Positions 44,415 to 56,250 of a stretch of DNA of 64,000 nucleotides are shown piece after piece (the first letter of the stretch is position 1; each line of letters begins with the position of its first letter). The notes below the pieces were generated by a model that was not told the origin of the DNA, did not search any database, and was given only the letters and a program-made list of their open reading frames with translations. Both the position numbers and the translations under genes were made by a program. The DNA lies in contig NC_133538.1 in the NCBI RefSeq assembly GCF_048544455.1, forward strand, positions 44,593,969 through 44,657,968, read 5' to 3'. Source of the stretch: Silene latifolia. Its lineage: Eukaryota > Streptophyta > Magnoliopsida > Caryophyllales > Caryophyllaceae.

Positions 44415-44942
44415 CAGGAACAAAGGTTGTATACCGATCAACGAGAGGTCACGATGAAGATGAAAAGAAAATGTACAAGAATCTATTCATAATGGATGCA
44501 GAATATGGTGATTCAGATGAACCCATGCAATTAACAAAAGGGAAATGCATCGACACACATTGCCAATGGTCACCCAACGGAGATTGGATAGCATTTGCAT
44601 CCAACCGTGGTAACCCGACTGCCCAAGCGCCTCCAGGACTACCCGATCCTGGATTCTTTGGTATCTATCTTACCAAGGCTGACGACCCAAATTTCGAGCC
44701 CATTAAGGTGATCGATAGTGGGTTTAAGCGCGCGAGGAACTATTTTCGGGCACCTCGTGTTCACCCATGTTTTAGCCCGGATGGCAAGAGACTAATTTTT
44801 GCGGTGATTTAGTCATGGTGTCGGTGGACCCCATATCATTACCTCTGTTTGTTCACTCTGTACGACCTTACGGGGATATCTTTATGGTCGACCTTAAAAT
44901 GGACGATATAAATAAGAATAAGGAGATCGACAAGTACACACG
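44415..44942 (+). pseudogene. TolB/WD40-like beta-propeller gene, 5' fragment
   Basis: A splice-acceptor-like TTTTAACAG precedes the frame GTKVVYRSTRGHDEDEKKMY, followed by KNLFIMDAEYG, CIDTHCQWSPNGDWIAFASN, PRVHPCFSPDGKRLIFA. After a frameshift near 44808, VSVDPISLPLFVH and RPYGDIFMVDLK follow, ending DKYTRV at the copia insertion. The repeated WSPDGxxIAFASN and FSPDGKRxxF motifs are those of plant TolB-like or dipeptidyl-peptidase-like propeller proteins. The frameshift and the 6.1-kb insertion mark it as a pseudogene. It continues at 51055. Confidence 0.65.
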
Positions 44943-45189
44943 TGTTGGTAATAATGGCTTAGTAAAGCCATAAACTCAAATTGAGTTTTTGCATTCCTCC
45001 CACATCGGTGGGGTGTAGTGGGTTTGTGATATTTATATATCTACTCTCTCCCCAAGTGGATAAGAGTTGGACCAAGGAGGCTTTTGTTGAGAGTATTGGG
45101 CCTGTGAGTCTGATCCAAACACACGCGCGCGCGCGCCGGCCCGGCCCGGCTCGAGCTCGGGCTCGGGTTTGGGTTTGGGTTTGGGTAGA

Positions 45190-45215
45190 GCCCCTGCGGG
45201 GCGGGCCAAAGGCCC
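45190..45215 (+). promoter_or_regulatory. Tandem hairpins in U3 of element B
   Basis: GCCCC-TGC-GGGGC followed directly by GGGCC-AAA-GGCCC; compensatory counterpart of 29100-29125. Confidence 0.6.
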
Positions 45216-45370
45216 TCTTTTATTCTCTTTTTGGGCTGTGTGTGTTTTTGGTTTTTGTCCACATTCAGTGTATATGGGAGTATTAGCAAAAATCTTTACA
45301 TTAATTGTGCGATTAAGGGCGTTTATTACGCCTTAATTGTGGTTTGACTGGAGCGTTTTTTGGCTCCTAA

Positions 45371-45400
45371 CTGCTCTATTATCGATTATAAATAGAGCAG
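45371..45400 (+). promoter_or_regulatory. TATA box within a 10-bp inverted repeat
   Basis: CTGCTCTATT and AATAGAGCAG flank ATCGATTATA; TATAAATA is the probable promoter. In element A the outer pair is T-A where here it is C-G. Confidence 0.65.
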
Positions 45401-45590
45401 CTCACCTCCTCATTTTACACACGGAAAATCTCTCAACTCCTTTCTCTTCTTCTTCTTCTCTCTGAAAATATTTTGGGTATAGTTTCTGTTCCGTTCCAAA
45501 GTCTTCTTACTTCAGTGGTGCGGTTCGAAGGCTGCAGTGTTAACCTTGGGGAACTACCGGCGAGAGACGATATCCACCACGGTCGTGCCG

Positions 45591-45734
45591 TAATAGTTTT
45601 CAAGTCGGTGGTTTTTACCACCACGACCGCATATCTCTTACGATAAGTCTTTTCTGCTTTTTCATCTTTCCCTTTTTTTTTGCTGTCGGGTTTCATTGTT
45701 ACGAATTTACATTCCAACAATTTGAAAACTATTA
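45591..45734 (+). promoter_or_regulatory. Leader/primer-site self-complementarity of element B
   Basis: TAATAGTTTTCAA (45591-45603) is the exact reverse complement of TTGAAAACTATTA (45722-45734). Relative to element A one pair has switched from A-T to T-A with complementarity kept. Confidence 0.6.
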
Positions 45735-45749
45735 TTTTTGTCGTAACAA

Positions 45750-46690
45750 TGGCTGCCGTCTCAAACAAAATCCTGTCTAATTGTCGAAACTGGAACCTTT
45801 AGACGGTATGAACTACAAAAGATGGTCTCGAAATCGCTTATGTATTTTGAACAATTAGAAATCGACTATGTTTTGTTTTCTCGACCCTCCTGCTGTTTGA
45901 ATCCGCTAGTGTGAGGCTACCCCACCTTCGTCTCATCGCTTTGTTAAGTCGAATGAGGAGTCAATTAAGAAACATGATAAGGATAACAAAACTGCTAAGT
46001 TCCATCTCCTTACTCATATGTCGAATACCCTCTTTGACTTATTTTCGGTCCATAAATCTGCTAAGACCATATGGGAGCTGTTAGAGAAAAATATGGGGCT
46101 GACGATGCAGGTAAGAAAAAATATGTTGTCGAGCAGTGGCTTGGGTTTCAAATGGTAGATGACAAACCAATTATGGAGCAAGTTCATGTTTATGAGAACT
46201 TGTGTGCCGATGTCACTAATGAGGGAATGAAACTAGATGAAATTTTCTTGGCTAATGTTTTGCTAGAAAAGTTTCCCCCTTCCCCGGAATGAGTATAGGA
46301 ACCATTTGAAACATAAGAAGAAAGATTTGTCCCTTCAAGAGCTAGTAGGCCATATGAGGACCAAGAAGCTAATCGTCTGAAAGATAAGTCGATCAATTGT
46401 CTCTTACTACTTTCAAAAAGCCAATCTTGTTGAAACTGGTGGGTCTTCAAAAGAAGATAGGTTCAAGGGTAAGGGAAAGGCTAAAGCTGGTCGGGGTCAA
46501 TCCAAGGGTCGAATGCCAAGAAAGGCGGTCAAGGGAAATTCACCAAACACCCTCAAAGATCCGAAACCAAATCTGGTTTGCTATGTTTGTGGGAAATCGG
46601 GTCACAAAGCTTATCGGTGTCCTCAAAAGAAAGTTGTCTGCTGAAGCTAATGTTCTTGAAAAGGATGATATTATTCTTTCTTTGTAGTGG
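45750..46690 (+). pseudogene. gag: Copia element B gag, heavily frameshifted
   Basis: ATG at about 45750 (MAAVSNKIL) is followed by broken frames. Recognisable pieces are MNYKRWSRN-like sequence, GADDAGKKKYVVEQWLGFQM and VHVYENLCADVTNEGMKLDE (46071-46292), then KKDLSLQELVGHMRT and the zinc knuckle CYVCGKSGHKAYRC (about 46580-46621). All correspond to the better-preserved gag of element A. Confidence 0.8.
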
Positions 46691-47981
46691 TTGAGGCTAA
46701 TCTGGTCGCAAATGCTAGTGATTGGATTACGGATACGGGGGCTTCAAGGCATCTTTGTGCCAACAAGGATCTCTTTCTTTGAATTTGAAGATGTTGCTGA
46801 TGGTGAATGTGTCTACATGGGTAACTCTTCTTCTGCTCATTATCACCGCAAAGGCAAGATCTTTCTCAAACTAACCTCAGGGAAAACTCTTGCTTTAAAT
46901 AATGTTTTGTATGTTCCTACTTTGCGTGAAACCTCGTGTCCGGTGCCTTGCTAAACAAAGTCAGTGTGAAACTTGTTTTTGAGGCTGACAAGGTTGTAAT
47001 GTCGCGCAATGGGGATTTTGTGGGCAAGGGTTATCTCTGTGGGGGTTTATTTGTTTTGAATGTTGATTCTCCTATCATTAATAATAATGCTTCTACTTCT
47101 GCTTATATTGCTGAGTCTATTGATGTTTGGCATGGTAGATTAGGTCATGTGAATGTTGATTCGATTAAAAGGCTCAAATATATGTCGCTTATTCCTTCGT
47201 TATCTTCAGAAACTCATGAGAAGTGTCCTAGTTGTGTCGAGGCCAAATTTGCTAAGAAACCTAGTAGACCTGTTACAACTAGACAAACGAGTCTTCTTGA
47301 GTTAATTCACACCGACCTAGCTGACTTCAAAAACACCATGAGCAGAGGTGGTAAACATTACTATGTCACTTTTATAGATGATTTTTCTAGATATACCAAA
47401 GTATATTTGCTTAGAAATAAAAGTGAAGGCGAGAGGACATGTTTATAAAGTTTAAAACGAGGTAGAAAATCAGCTTGATAGGAAGATTAAAAGAGTCAGG
47501 TCCGATCGAGGAGGAGAGTATGGCTCTGGTTATTTAGTAGTTTTTTGTGAGAAAAATGGTTTAATACACGAAAAGAGCCCACCATACTTACCTCAATCGA
47601 ATGGAGTAGCTGAACGTAAAAATAGAACTTTGAAAGAAATGATGAATGCTATGCTTTTAAGTTCGCCTTTCGATGATATGTGGGGGAAGCGGTGCTTTCG
47701 ACTTGTCATATTCTTAACAGGTACCTCATAAGAAACTAGACAAGACACCCTATGAGATGTGGAAAGGTTATGCTCCTAACTTAAGTTACCTTAAAGTGTG
47801 GGGGTGTTTGGCTAAAGTAGGCTTACCTAGCTTTAGGAGGCCAACCATTGGACCTAAGACTTATGACTGCGTTTTCATTGGTTATGCTCAAAACAGTTCC
47901 GCTTATAGGTTCATGTCTTTAAGTGACAGGTCTATATCGAGGCTAGAGATCTTTGAGTTTTTTGAGCGGTATTTCCTTTGA
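46691..47981 (+). pseudogene. pol: Copia element B protease and integrase, frameshifted
   Basis: Protease DWITDTGASRHLC lies at about 46721-46759, with GECVYMGNSSSAH and GKTLALNNVLYVPT after a shift. The frame 46936-47448 carries VWHGRLGHVN and the integrase start HTDLADF and FIDDFSRY. SDRGGEYGSG, LPQSNGVAERKN and WKGYAPNLSYLKVWG follow in shifted frames up to 47981. At least five indels are needed to thread the domains. Confidence 0.82.
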
Positions 47982-48072
47982 AGAAGGAAAGCAGTATCAC
48001 TACCCGATGCCCTGTTGTTTCTCGTGCTGTTAACCCTATTGACAGTTCTACGCATGCGAGTACTAGTACTTC

Positions 48073-49317
48073 ATGGATCATGCGGTTGAACCAAGAAGGA
48101 GTAAAAGGCCCAGAGTTGAAAAGAGCTACGGGAGTGATTTCATCAGAACTGATGCTATCAGACTTCACTTATCTGAAAACGCAGGTGATATTTGTGCTTT
48201 TGATGAGCTTGTTTTTGTTTTTTTAATAGAAGATGATCCAAAAACATATGATAAGGCTATGAGATCTATAGATGTTGTTTTTTGGAAAGAAGCTATTAAA
48301 AATGAACTAGATTCTATTGTTTCTAATCAGAATTGGGAGTTAAATGATTTGCCTAAAGGTAGTAAACCCATTAGTAGCAAATGGATCTTTAAAAAGAAAA
48401 TGAGACCTGATGGAACAATAGAAAGGTTCAAGGCCAGACTTGTGGTGAGGGGGTTTACACAAAAGAAAGATATTGACTATTTTGATACTTACTCACCTGT
48501 GACTAAAATTTCCACCATAAGAACTCTTATTGCTTTGGCTGCTATTCATGCTCTTGTGGTACATCAGATGGATGTAAAAACTGCTTTTTTGAATGGTGAC
48601 CTAAATGAAGAGATTTATATGTTGCAACCCGAGGGGTTTGTGGTAAAGGGTCAAGAGAGTAAAGTGTGTAAACTGAGAAAATCACTATATGGTCTTAAAC
48701 AAGCACCTAAACAGTGGTATGAGAAATTTCACAACACTTTGATTGATGATGGCTATATAACTAACAATTCTGATTCATGTGTTTATTCTAAAATGTTTGG
48801 GTCAGATTGTGTGATTATATGCTTATATGTTGATGACATGTTAATTCTTGGTAATAATTTATTTGTTGTAAATAAAACCAAACAATTTTTGTCATCACGT
48901 TTTGAGATGAAAGACTTAGGAGAAGCTGATGTTATCCTTGGAGTTAGAGTTATGAAAACCCCAAGTGGTATATCCCTTAGTCAATCACATTATGTTGAAA
49001 AAGTGTTGAAGAAATTTAATAGTTTTGATGTTGCACCTGCTAGAACTCCTTATGATGCTAGTATATCTTTGTGTAAGAACTTGGGTGATAGTGTCTCACA
49101 AGAAGAATATGCTAAAATTATAGGAAGTGTTATGTTCCTCATGAACTGTACTCGACCAGACATTGCTTATGCTGTTAGTAGGCTGAGTCGATATACACAT
49201 AACCCTAGTGCCGAGCATTGGAATGCACTTCGTCGTTTACTTAAATACCTAAAAGGAACAATTGATTTGTGTTTGCATTATGGTAAATTTCTGCTTTGTT
49301 TTAGAAGGATATTGTGA
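48073..49317 (+). CDS. pol: Copia element B reverse transcriptase, open frame
   Basis: A 414-codon frame begins before the RT and covers [71 protein letters not shown], the active site [10 protein letters not shown], the [12 protein letters not shown] segment and [17 protein letters not shown]. It ends in a frameshift at the start of RNase H (about 49300). Unlike element A, the catalytic YVDD is intact. It would not be translated alone because upstream gag is broken. Confidence 0.88.
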   Translation: MDHAVEPRRSKRPRVEKSYGSDFIRTDAIRLHLSENAGDICAFDELVFVFLIEDDPKTYDKAMRSIDVVFWKEAIKNELDSIVSNQNWELNDLPKGSKPISSKWIFKKKMRPDGTIERFKARLVVRGFTQKKDIDYFDTYSPVTKISTIRTLIALAAIHALVVHQMDVKTAFLNGDLNEEIYMLQPEGFVVKGQESKVCKLRKSLYGLKQAPKQWYEKFHNTLIDDGYITNNSDSCVYSKMFGSDCVIICLYVDDMLILGNNLFVVNKTKQFLSSRFEMKDLGEADVILGVRVMKTPSGISLSQSHYVEKVLKKFNSFDVAPARTPYDASISLCKNLGDSVSQEEYAKIIGSVMFLMNCTRPDIAYAVSRLSRYTHNPSAEHWNALRRLLKYLKGTIDLCLHYGKFLLCFRRIL

Positions 49318-49782
49318 TGCAAATTGGGTTGCAAGTAATGATGAAATACATTCCACTAGTGGTTATGTGTTCACCTTGGGTGGAGGAGCTATATCGTGGA
49401 AGTCCGCAAAAGCAGGCGTGTATAGCTAGCTCCACCATGGAATCTGAGTTCATTGCTCTTGAGTTGGCGGTCAAGAAGCGATTGGTTGAGGAACTTACTA
49501 GCGAGACGTGCCTTTGTGGGGGAACAGTTGCACCGGTCTCCCTTCTCTCGTGATTGTAAAGCAAATATCGGTGTTGCTAAGAATAATGTCTACAATGGTA
49601 AGAAACGACATATTCGGATCAGGCACGGTGTGGTGAAACAACTCCTGAAAAATGGGGTGATTGCTTTGGACTATGTGAAATCCGAACGTAATCTTGCTGA
49701 TCCCCTTACTAAGGGGTTAACAAGGAGAGTAGTCCTTGATATGTCGAGGGGAATGGGGCTTAAGTCCTTGAATCAAGTTTGA
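49318..49782 (+). pseudogene. pol: Copia element B RNase H, frameshifted
   Basis: Pieces of RNase H in alternating frames: [33 protein letters not shown], then [30 protein letters not shown] and MGLKSLNQV to the stop at 49780-49782. The motif order matches element A. Confidence 0.82.
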
Positions 49783-50279
49783 GTGTGATACTTGATGGAC
49801 TCTATAGCTCATTCCTATGGCATTTGATATCCATAGCCAATTTTGGTAGTGCTTTTGAGACGCACTTGATGGATTGTGTTTCTATAGAGGTTGGACTCAT
49901 CCTTAATAGCTCTTATGAGAAGTGCTGCGAGAAGCACTTGAGCTACCTATGGGGTGTGATGGTTCAACCACCATCTATGTGAGAAATATGAAATTTCTTG
50001 CTAGAGCACTCACCTAAACCAGGGTAAACGCATGGCTTTAAAAGCGTTGCACTTTGAATTTGCGGAACGAAACGTCTTAGAAGGTATGATATGTGTTGTG
50101 GGGTCTCAACCAAGTCCAAACAAGGAATTCAAATCGAAAGATATTCACTTGATAATAGTAAGTTGTTGCCTCATTTCACTAAAACGTCAATTCAAGTCGA
50201 AAAACATTGAACGTTTAAGTATCCAATCCTTCCTTACCCTAATATCTCTTTAGCTTTCTCTTCGCCATTAGTGGGGGAT
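49783..50279 (+). other. 3' non-coding region of element B
   Basis: About 497 bp between pol and LTR with three successive hairpins (CTATGG...CCATAG, AGTGC...GCACT, and the bulged hairpin at 49907-49945). The polypurine tract AGTGGGGGATT ends it. Confidence 0.7.
49907..49945 (+). promoter_or_regulatory. Bulged 3' hairpin of element B
   Basis: Outer stem TAGCTC/GAGCTA, a 7-nt 5' bulge TTATGAG, inner stem AAGTGCT/AGCACTT and a 6-nt loop. Two outer pairs differ from element A by double compensatory changes. Confidence 0.65.
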
Positions 50280-51049
50280 TGTTGGTAATAATGGCTTAGT
50301 AAAGCCATAAACTCAAATTGAGTTTTTGCATTCCTCCCACATCGGTGGGGTGTAGTGGGTTTGTGATATTTATATATCTACTCTCTCCCCAAGTGGATAA
50401 GAGTTGGACCAAGGAGGCTTTTGTTGAGAGTATTGGGCTGTGAGTCGATCCAAACACACGCACGCGCGCGGCCCGGCCGGCTCGAGCTCGGGCTCGGGTT
50501 TGGGTTTGGGTTTGGGTAGAGCCCTCAAGGGGCCAAAAGGCCCTCTTTTATTCTCTTTTTTGGTGTGTGTGTTTTTTGGTTTTGTCCACATTCGGTGTAT
50601 ATGGGAGTATTAGCGATCGATCAAATCTTTCATTAATTGCTGCAATTAAGGGCGTTTATTACGCCTTAATTGTGGTTTGACTGGAGCGTTTTTTGGCTCC
50701 TAACTGCTCTATTATCGATTATAAATAGAGCAGCTCACCTCCTCATTTTACACACGGAAAATCTCTCAACTCCTTTCTCTTCTTCTTCTTCTCTCTGAAA
50801 ATATTAGGTATAGTTTTACATTCCGTTCCAAAGTCTTCTTACTTGGTGGTGCGGTTCGAAGGTTGCAGTGTTAACCTTGGGGAACTACCGGCGAGAGACG
50901 ATATCCACCACGGTCGTGCCGTAATAGTTTTCAAGTCAGTGGTTTTTTACCACGGCACTGCATATCTCTTACGATAAGTCTTTTCTGTTTTTCATCTTTC
51001 CCTTTTTTTTTGCTGTCGGGTTTCATTGTTACGAATTTACATTCCAACA
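50280..51049 (+). repeat. 3' LTR of copia element B
   Basis: 770 bp, begins TGTTGGTAATAATGG and ends TACATTCCAACA. It differs from the 5' LTR partly by small changes in the GC-rich block and at CG/CTG sites. Confidence 0.92.
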
Positions 51050-51054
51050 ACACG

Positions 51055-51510
51055 AATAACCCATAGTCGATATGAAAATCAACTGCTACTTGGAGCATGT
51101 TTAAGACCACGGATCCCTACGCCAAATGGAACCTATTGATTGCTGGACATTCCAAGACTACCAATTTTACCCCAGCTTGTCCTTATATGCATGCTAGTGG
51201 AGCCGAAAGCATTCATATGACCGGTCACCATACCTTTGGAGGTAAGCGATGTTGTTGATTGCTTTCTATTGAATATGGCGAAGCCAAAAAGCCGGTTTCA
51301 AATATTTCGTCGAATCAAAGTGGGGACTTAGGACAAAATTATCATGTGATGAAATTTAGCCATCTTTTTATTTTCTCGTTGGTGCCAGATCTTCCAAGCA
51401 TGTTTATTTTGTGTACTTTTTGTATTTGGTTTCTAGTAATGTATTGGGGTAACAACCTATGTATGTAGTATGTACCTGGGAGATGTCCTATGAAATAAAG
51501 ACTATTTTCG
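51055..51510 (+). pseudogene. TolB-like gene, 3' fragment and possible 3' UTR
   Basis: Resumes directly after the ACACG duplication with sequence that can be read as THNP...SRYENQ and TATWSMFKTTDPYAKW in shifted frames, comparable to the LTHNSYExGTPxWG end of such propeller proteins. The match weakens after that. AATAAA at about 51497 may be its former polyadenylation signal. Function is lost. The assignment of the 3' part is weaker than that of the 5' part. Confidence 0.45.
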
Positions 51511-51818
51511 TTGTGAAAATCGACTTCTTTTTTCCTGAGAAATTCTAATGGTTTATATCCAAGCAAGTTTGTGATTGTTACGATTATTTGTCAAGTTATA
51601 CCGCAGCATAAATAATCGAATAAAACAGCAAGAGGAAAGTTTGCTACTACAAAGTTTCGTTTCTAGCTTCACCCTCGGGATTGTGACAAGAAAATTACTC
51701 CTCCATATGAAAGTTAAAACTTTGTATTAATCCACTAATTCAATGTTTGTAATTACAGTGTCTAAGGAGCAAAAAATATAAACAAAATTGCTACAGTAAA
51801 GTCCTTAAAAAGTGTGTA

Positions 51819-54800
51819 TCAGAATCTGAAGGTTGGCTCAACATCCATAGCCCATATAAACTTGGCCATATAAGTTTTGCTGAATATCTGCATTTAACAT
51901 TCAAGTCAAAATTATTGTACCTCGTACACAAATAGGATGATACCTCCAGTTGTGATTTATTAGTATTGTTATTTTAATTACAGATCCTCTAAAGGCTTCC
52001 AATTTCTCTTATCGATATGATAGGCCGTATTTATGAGACTTTGATATAACAAAATATCATAAAGATCATGAAAAGACTTATTATTTGATGATAAGCAGAA
52101 GATTTAAGTTACCTTTTCAATAGGAACTTCATTCCTTTTGCACCACGATACGGTGATTCGAGGGTCAAGATAATTTGTTTTCGAAGTATTCAATGCAATA
52201 GTTTTCAGATCCTCTTTCGACTCCATTTCCATTTCCATGTCCATACGTCGTATCTTCTCCTTTTGTTTCACAATCTTGTTTTCGAGTCTGTGCATACAAT
52301 TGGTTAATGAAAATCCTTGTTAGCAACACCAACAAAAGGGTACAGGTTGAAAATTACGCTTCTGTGGAGAACTTCCTCTTCTTTATGGATTGTTTCCCTA
52401 TGTTTGCCTGATCCAAATCCTTCTGCAACTCACTTAGCGCAGTCTGTATCAATTTTGTCGATATATCAAATTCCAAGAAGAACGAAATTCCGTTTATGTA
52501 AACAATTGTATGTTACGTCGACTTACCTTGAGCGGCCTTATCTTCTCAGTCGTCTTTTCCATTGATGTGTTATGGGACTTGGGTATACTACGCTGATGAT
52601 TACAAAGAATGGCAACCTGCAGAATTGCTAATGTTTGTTAGGATTTGTTCAATGACAGGCACAAGACTGATATTTTAAGCCGATGATTGGTTTCTAGGAA
52701 AATATTCTCAAAACAGTCATTTTTTTTGTATGAAACAGAGTTTCAGATGCACTTTCCTTTAATTATTACATTCTCAAAATTGGTATGGATAAAGGGAGAA
52801 GAGGGAAAATTGTAAATTACAGAAGAATTGGGAAGGATTGGATTACAGAAGAAAGGAAAAACGAACAAGCCTTAATTTAATGAGTCTAAATACCTGTTTA
52901 TTCGCGTTCTTGTATATTTCAAGCTTCTGTTTCACATCATCGCTATCAACTTCCTCCCACAACTTTCATAAGAGAAATAAAATTAGATGCTGATAAATAC
53001 TTGTATCTTTAAACAAGAAAATAATCAAATGATCAGCGGAGGCAGAGGTGATTAAAAGGATGACTTACCAAATTATTGAGCGTCAGTGAAGCATGATAAG
53101 TGCGAAAGACTTTGGCTGTGAGGTCAGGCATGAAAGTCTTCAAATGCGCATTCAGTTTATGTGTATCTAGCTTATCAAACAGTTGATCTTGAGGTTGTTT
53201 CCCTGATACGAGATTGCTATTATTTAGCCAATCTTCCAAGTTTTGAAGAAAAGAATTTCGGATATGAAAGTTAAACTAGCATGTACCTTTCTGCAACTGT
53301 TCAATAGCCTTGAACACGAGGGGTTCAGCTTCGAACTTTTGGTAGAACCTAATCGAATCTTTACCAAGGAAGTCGAACTGCGATAAGAACAGAAATATGT
53401 CATTCCATTCCACACCTGACTGGTTATTGCTACCACAAGATGTGAATAAAAGGGTTTCGGGTTTCCAATGTTACACATCCTTATACCTCCAATATGTTAG
53501 GTTGTAAGGGTTTCACATTCTCTACTTTCAGTGTACAGCAGCCAAGGGTATCGGCCTCATCATCATCCTGAAAAGTAGACAAGCCATTAATACCCGCAGT
53601 GACTTGAAGAAGAACTTGATATACAACACTTAAAATACATCAATACCTTCTCATTACCAGCTCTAAGAGCCAGTTTATCAATAAAATAGGTTGCTACAGC
53701 AGTTTGCTTGATAGTCACATCTTTGCTTTTGAAATCCTTTGTGTAGGATTTCCTGATCTTGGTTATATGATTCTGCATTGATAAAATGCCCGTTAGTATA
53801 ACACATTCTGTGGGAACACATGTATAAATGTATAAGCGCGTCTGGACCTTCAACTCCCGAGCTTTCTGATATTTCTCCATGTCATTCTTTCCCTTCAAGC
53901 GGCTGCTGGCTGCCAAAAACACGTATTTGCACTGATTGGGTTTCACAGGATCATCCCACCGAGCTAACCATGTTACAGTGTCGTCATGGATTACTTCTTT
54001 CCACCTGTTGAAAATAACAAATGCGTCACTTGAATTGTCGCTTTTAAGGATAAAGTACTCCATAGATCAGAAAATATTAACCTTTCACCAGGAATAGGAC
54101 ACTCTGGAATCGGAGCATCCTTCCCAATGTTTATGGTAATGTCGCTTGGTAAGATGCGCTTCTTCAGTTTCCCTGTCTGTATTCACGATATGCAACAAAC
54201 CAACGTAATGAGAGACTGATCAGATCAGCTTAAGGATGCAATTCACCCTGTTTCTTAACACTTAACTACATTAATGAAGTCTCATTTTGAAGAATCTGAC
54301 ATAGGTGCCCGTCCAACTGTGCCAGATGTATAACAAATGATTCAGCGATTATACCTTTGGGCAGTCACCGCGACCTTTAAACAGATCTGGTTGCTCAACT
54401 CTGAAGTTACCAACCTACAAGCAAAACGGTAATCACCATTAAACCCTTATAAAAAATGAATTCACTTGTAACCCTCATATTATGGTGAACTGCTAAGAGC
54501 CAACATCAAGAAACAGTCAAAGAACAAAAGGACTTCACTTATACCTGTTCCCTTACTCCGTCAACAACAGCCCACTTATATTTCTCTATATTCGCCGATT
54601 TTTGCTTGTCTAAAGCAGCCTTTTCCTGGAAAACAATATTTACATATTCAAAACTCATCAAGGAGATAGAATATGAAATAACATTGTTAACTATGTAAGA
54701 CACGAAAACTAACCTCTTTACTCATGTTTTTCCTCTCTTCCTGGGCATTAATAGCGACTTGAGTTAACCATTCGTGTATCGGCTTGAAATCACATCTCTC

Positions 54801-55632
54801 AAATTCCTTAATTACATGTTTCTCTCCAAGAATTTTCCTCCAATCATTAAAGAAATTTCTATTGAACACCGGATTCCTTGCATGATCCGTCTCCAGCTTG
54901 CTGGCATACATTGATGCAACCTACAATCAAATCAAAACATGTTAATCCAAACAAACAACCAAATTATACCTCAAATCCAACCATGTTTCTAACCAAAAAT
55001 CGTTCCAATTTTCGACACACCTCTTCTTGTTCCGGTGTGAGATCAACAGGCTGCCCATCATACAACATCTTTACCCCATGTGGAATATAAGGGGGTGGGA
55101 ACAAAACACCATTATGCTCCAAACTACTCCATTCCTTCCCTTTCCCTTTATCAGGCGGCGTTTTCATAGACACCGCATATTGCGAGTTCTTCGTTTTCTT
55201 TGAATTGTCCTTCGTAATCTTCAATTTTTTAGCACGACTATGACGAGAACACCCCTCAGGAGCAGCCCTTTTCTTGGTCTTTTTGCCTTCATCCAAGGGC
55301 ATTATCCTTGGCGCGTCAACAGATTTTTGCCCAACCCTTAACGATAAAGGCGCCTCGTCGTCTGAAGAATTGGTCTCAGACTTGGAGGAATATAACGTTG
55401 AATTTAAGGGCATTCTTACCCTTAAAGACATGGGCTTTTCATCGTCGTCTGAGTCTAATACATCTCCAAGACGCTCACCCGAGCTTGCTTTCGAAACCCG
55501 GTTGGGGCGCAATAACCTCGATGACAAGGGCTTCTCATCATTGTCCGAATCACATGCATTGTTGTTGTTGTTGTTGTTGTTTGAAACATTGGTTTCAACA
55601 ACTTTAGGAGGCAAATTAATTTCAACTGCCAT
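51819..55632 (-). CDS. TOP1: DNA topoisomerase I (type IB), 15 exons
   Basis: Nuclear enzyme that nicks one DNA strand through a 3'-phosphotyrosine and relaxes supercoils. Exons (minus strand, plus coordinates): 54970-55632, 54714-54920, 54545-54625, 54355-54414, 54082-54176, 53848-54004, 53647-53772, 53487-53567, 53287-53377, 53069-53202, 52894-52962, 52527-52616, 52358-52443, 52113-52287, 51819-51887. All introns are GT-AG, phases agree and the CDS is 2184 nt (727 residues). The charged N-terminus has a poly-Asn run and S/D-rich acidic repeats, then [19 protein letters not shown] starts the core. Catalytic residues are all present: R458 (ALRAGNEK), K496 (FLGKDSIR), R554 (VFRTYHAS), H595 (CNHQR) and Y686 (TNYLDPRI). 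It ends [10 protein letters not shown]. It is shorter than Arabidopsis TOP1 because of the N-terminus. This appears to be the one intact host gene here. Confidence 0.95.
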
Positions 55633-55708
55633 CTTCGTGTTAGTTAATTAAGACTAATAATATACGAGTTCTTGAAAGGTTATATTCCTCACGATATTTA
55701 TACGGAAT

Positions 55709-55710
<2 letters not shown>

Positions 55711-55745
<35 letters not shown>
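55711..55745. repeat. Poly-T tract upstream of TOP1
   Basis: A run of 35 T about 80 bp upstream of the TOP1 start codon on the genomic plus strand (A run on the TOP1 sense strand). It could be a nucleosome-disfavouring promoter element or a length-variable homopolymer. Confidence 0.85.
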
Positions 55746-55746
<1 letters not shown>

Positions 55747-56003
55747 GTTCACGACGGATATAGGAATTAAGAATCAGGTGAAAAATAGTGAAATTTCCCT
55801 AAAAAGTTCAAGTACTTCTGCGGTTCTACGTCTCCAATGGATCAATTCTCAGGAGGAGATTGTTTTTTATTTTCATTTTTATTTTGAGTTTTTAAATCGT
55901 TGAATAAGATAAACGATTATCTAAGAAGAAATTTATCTAATTTCATTAGGTTAATCTTTGTATATGGATGCTTGAGTCTTGACTAATGCATAGAGGGTAG
56001 GGG

Positions 56004-56150
56004 TGGCAATCGGAAAGATCGGGTACGGCTGTACGGGGTAGAATTTTAGCGGATGGTGGGACGGGTACTGGTACAAAAATTCCACCTACTATGGATGGTG
56101 GGGCGGGGTGGATTTTACGCCATACCCACCTAATACCCGCCTACCGACCA
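56004..56150. repeat. hAT-type MITE fragment
   Basis: Begins TAGGGGTGGCAATCGG, the typical start of common plant hAT-like MITEs, followed by GGGACGGGTACTGG-like and GGGGCGGGGTGG-like repeats and a complementary ACCCACCTAATACCCGCC. The matching right end and target duplication are not found. Confidence 0.4.
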
Positions 56151-56250
56151 ATTATTACAAAATTATATATTATTATGACTTTTTATTAGCATTTATTGAC
56201 AATTTTAAATTAGAAATGAAAAGAAAATTGCTCAATAACGATGTTCAAAG

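Larger units (their letters stand above)
44943..45719 (+). repeat. 5' LTR of copia element B
   Basis: Begins TGTTGGTAATAATGG and ends TACATTCCAACA. It contains tandem hairpins at 45190-45215, the TATA inverted repeat at 45371-45400 and the complementary segment at 45591-45603. Confidence 0.92.
44943..51049 (+). mobile_element. Ty1/copia element B (structured-RNA lineage)
   Basis: LTRs of 777 and 770 bp flanked by ACACG at 44938-44942 and 51050-51054. At 6.1 kb it matches element A in size, order, GC-rich LTR block, TATA inverted repeat, post-LTR sequence and 3' hairpins, but the LTRs are diverged, so it is a sister family. Gag, protease and integrase are heavily frameshifted; RT and most of RNase H are in one open frame. 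It sits in a TolB-like gene. Confidence 0.92.
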
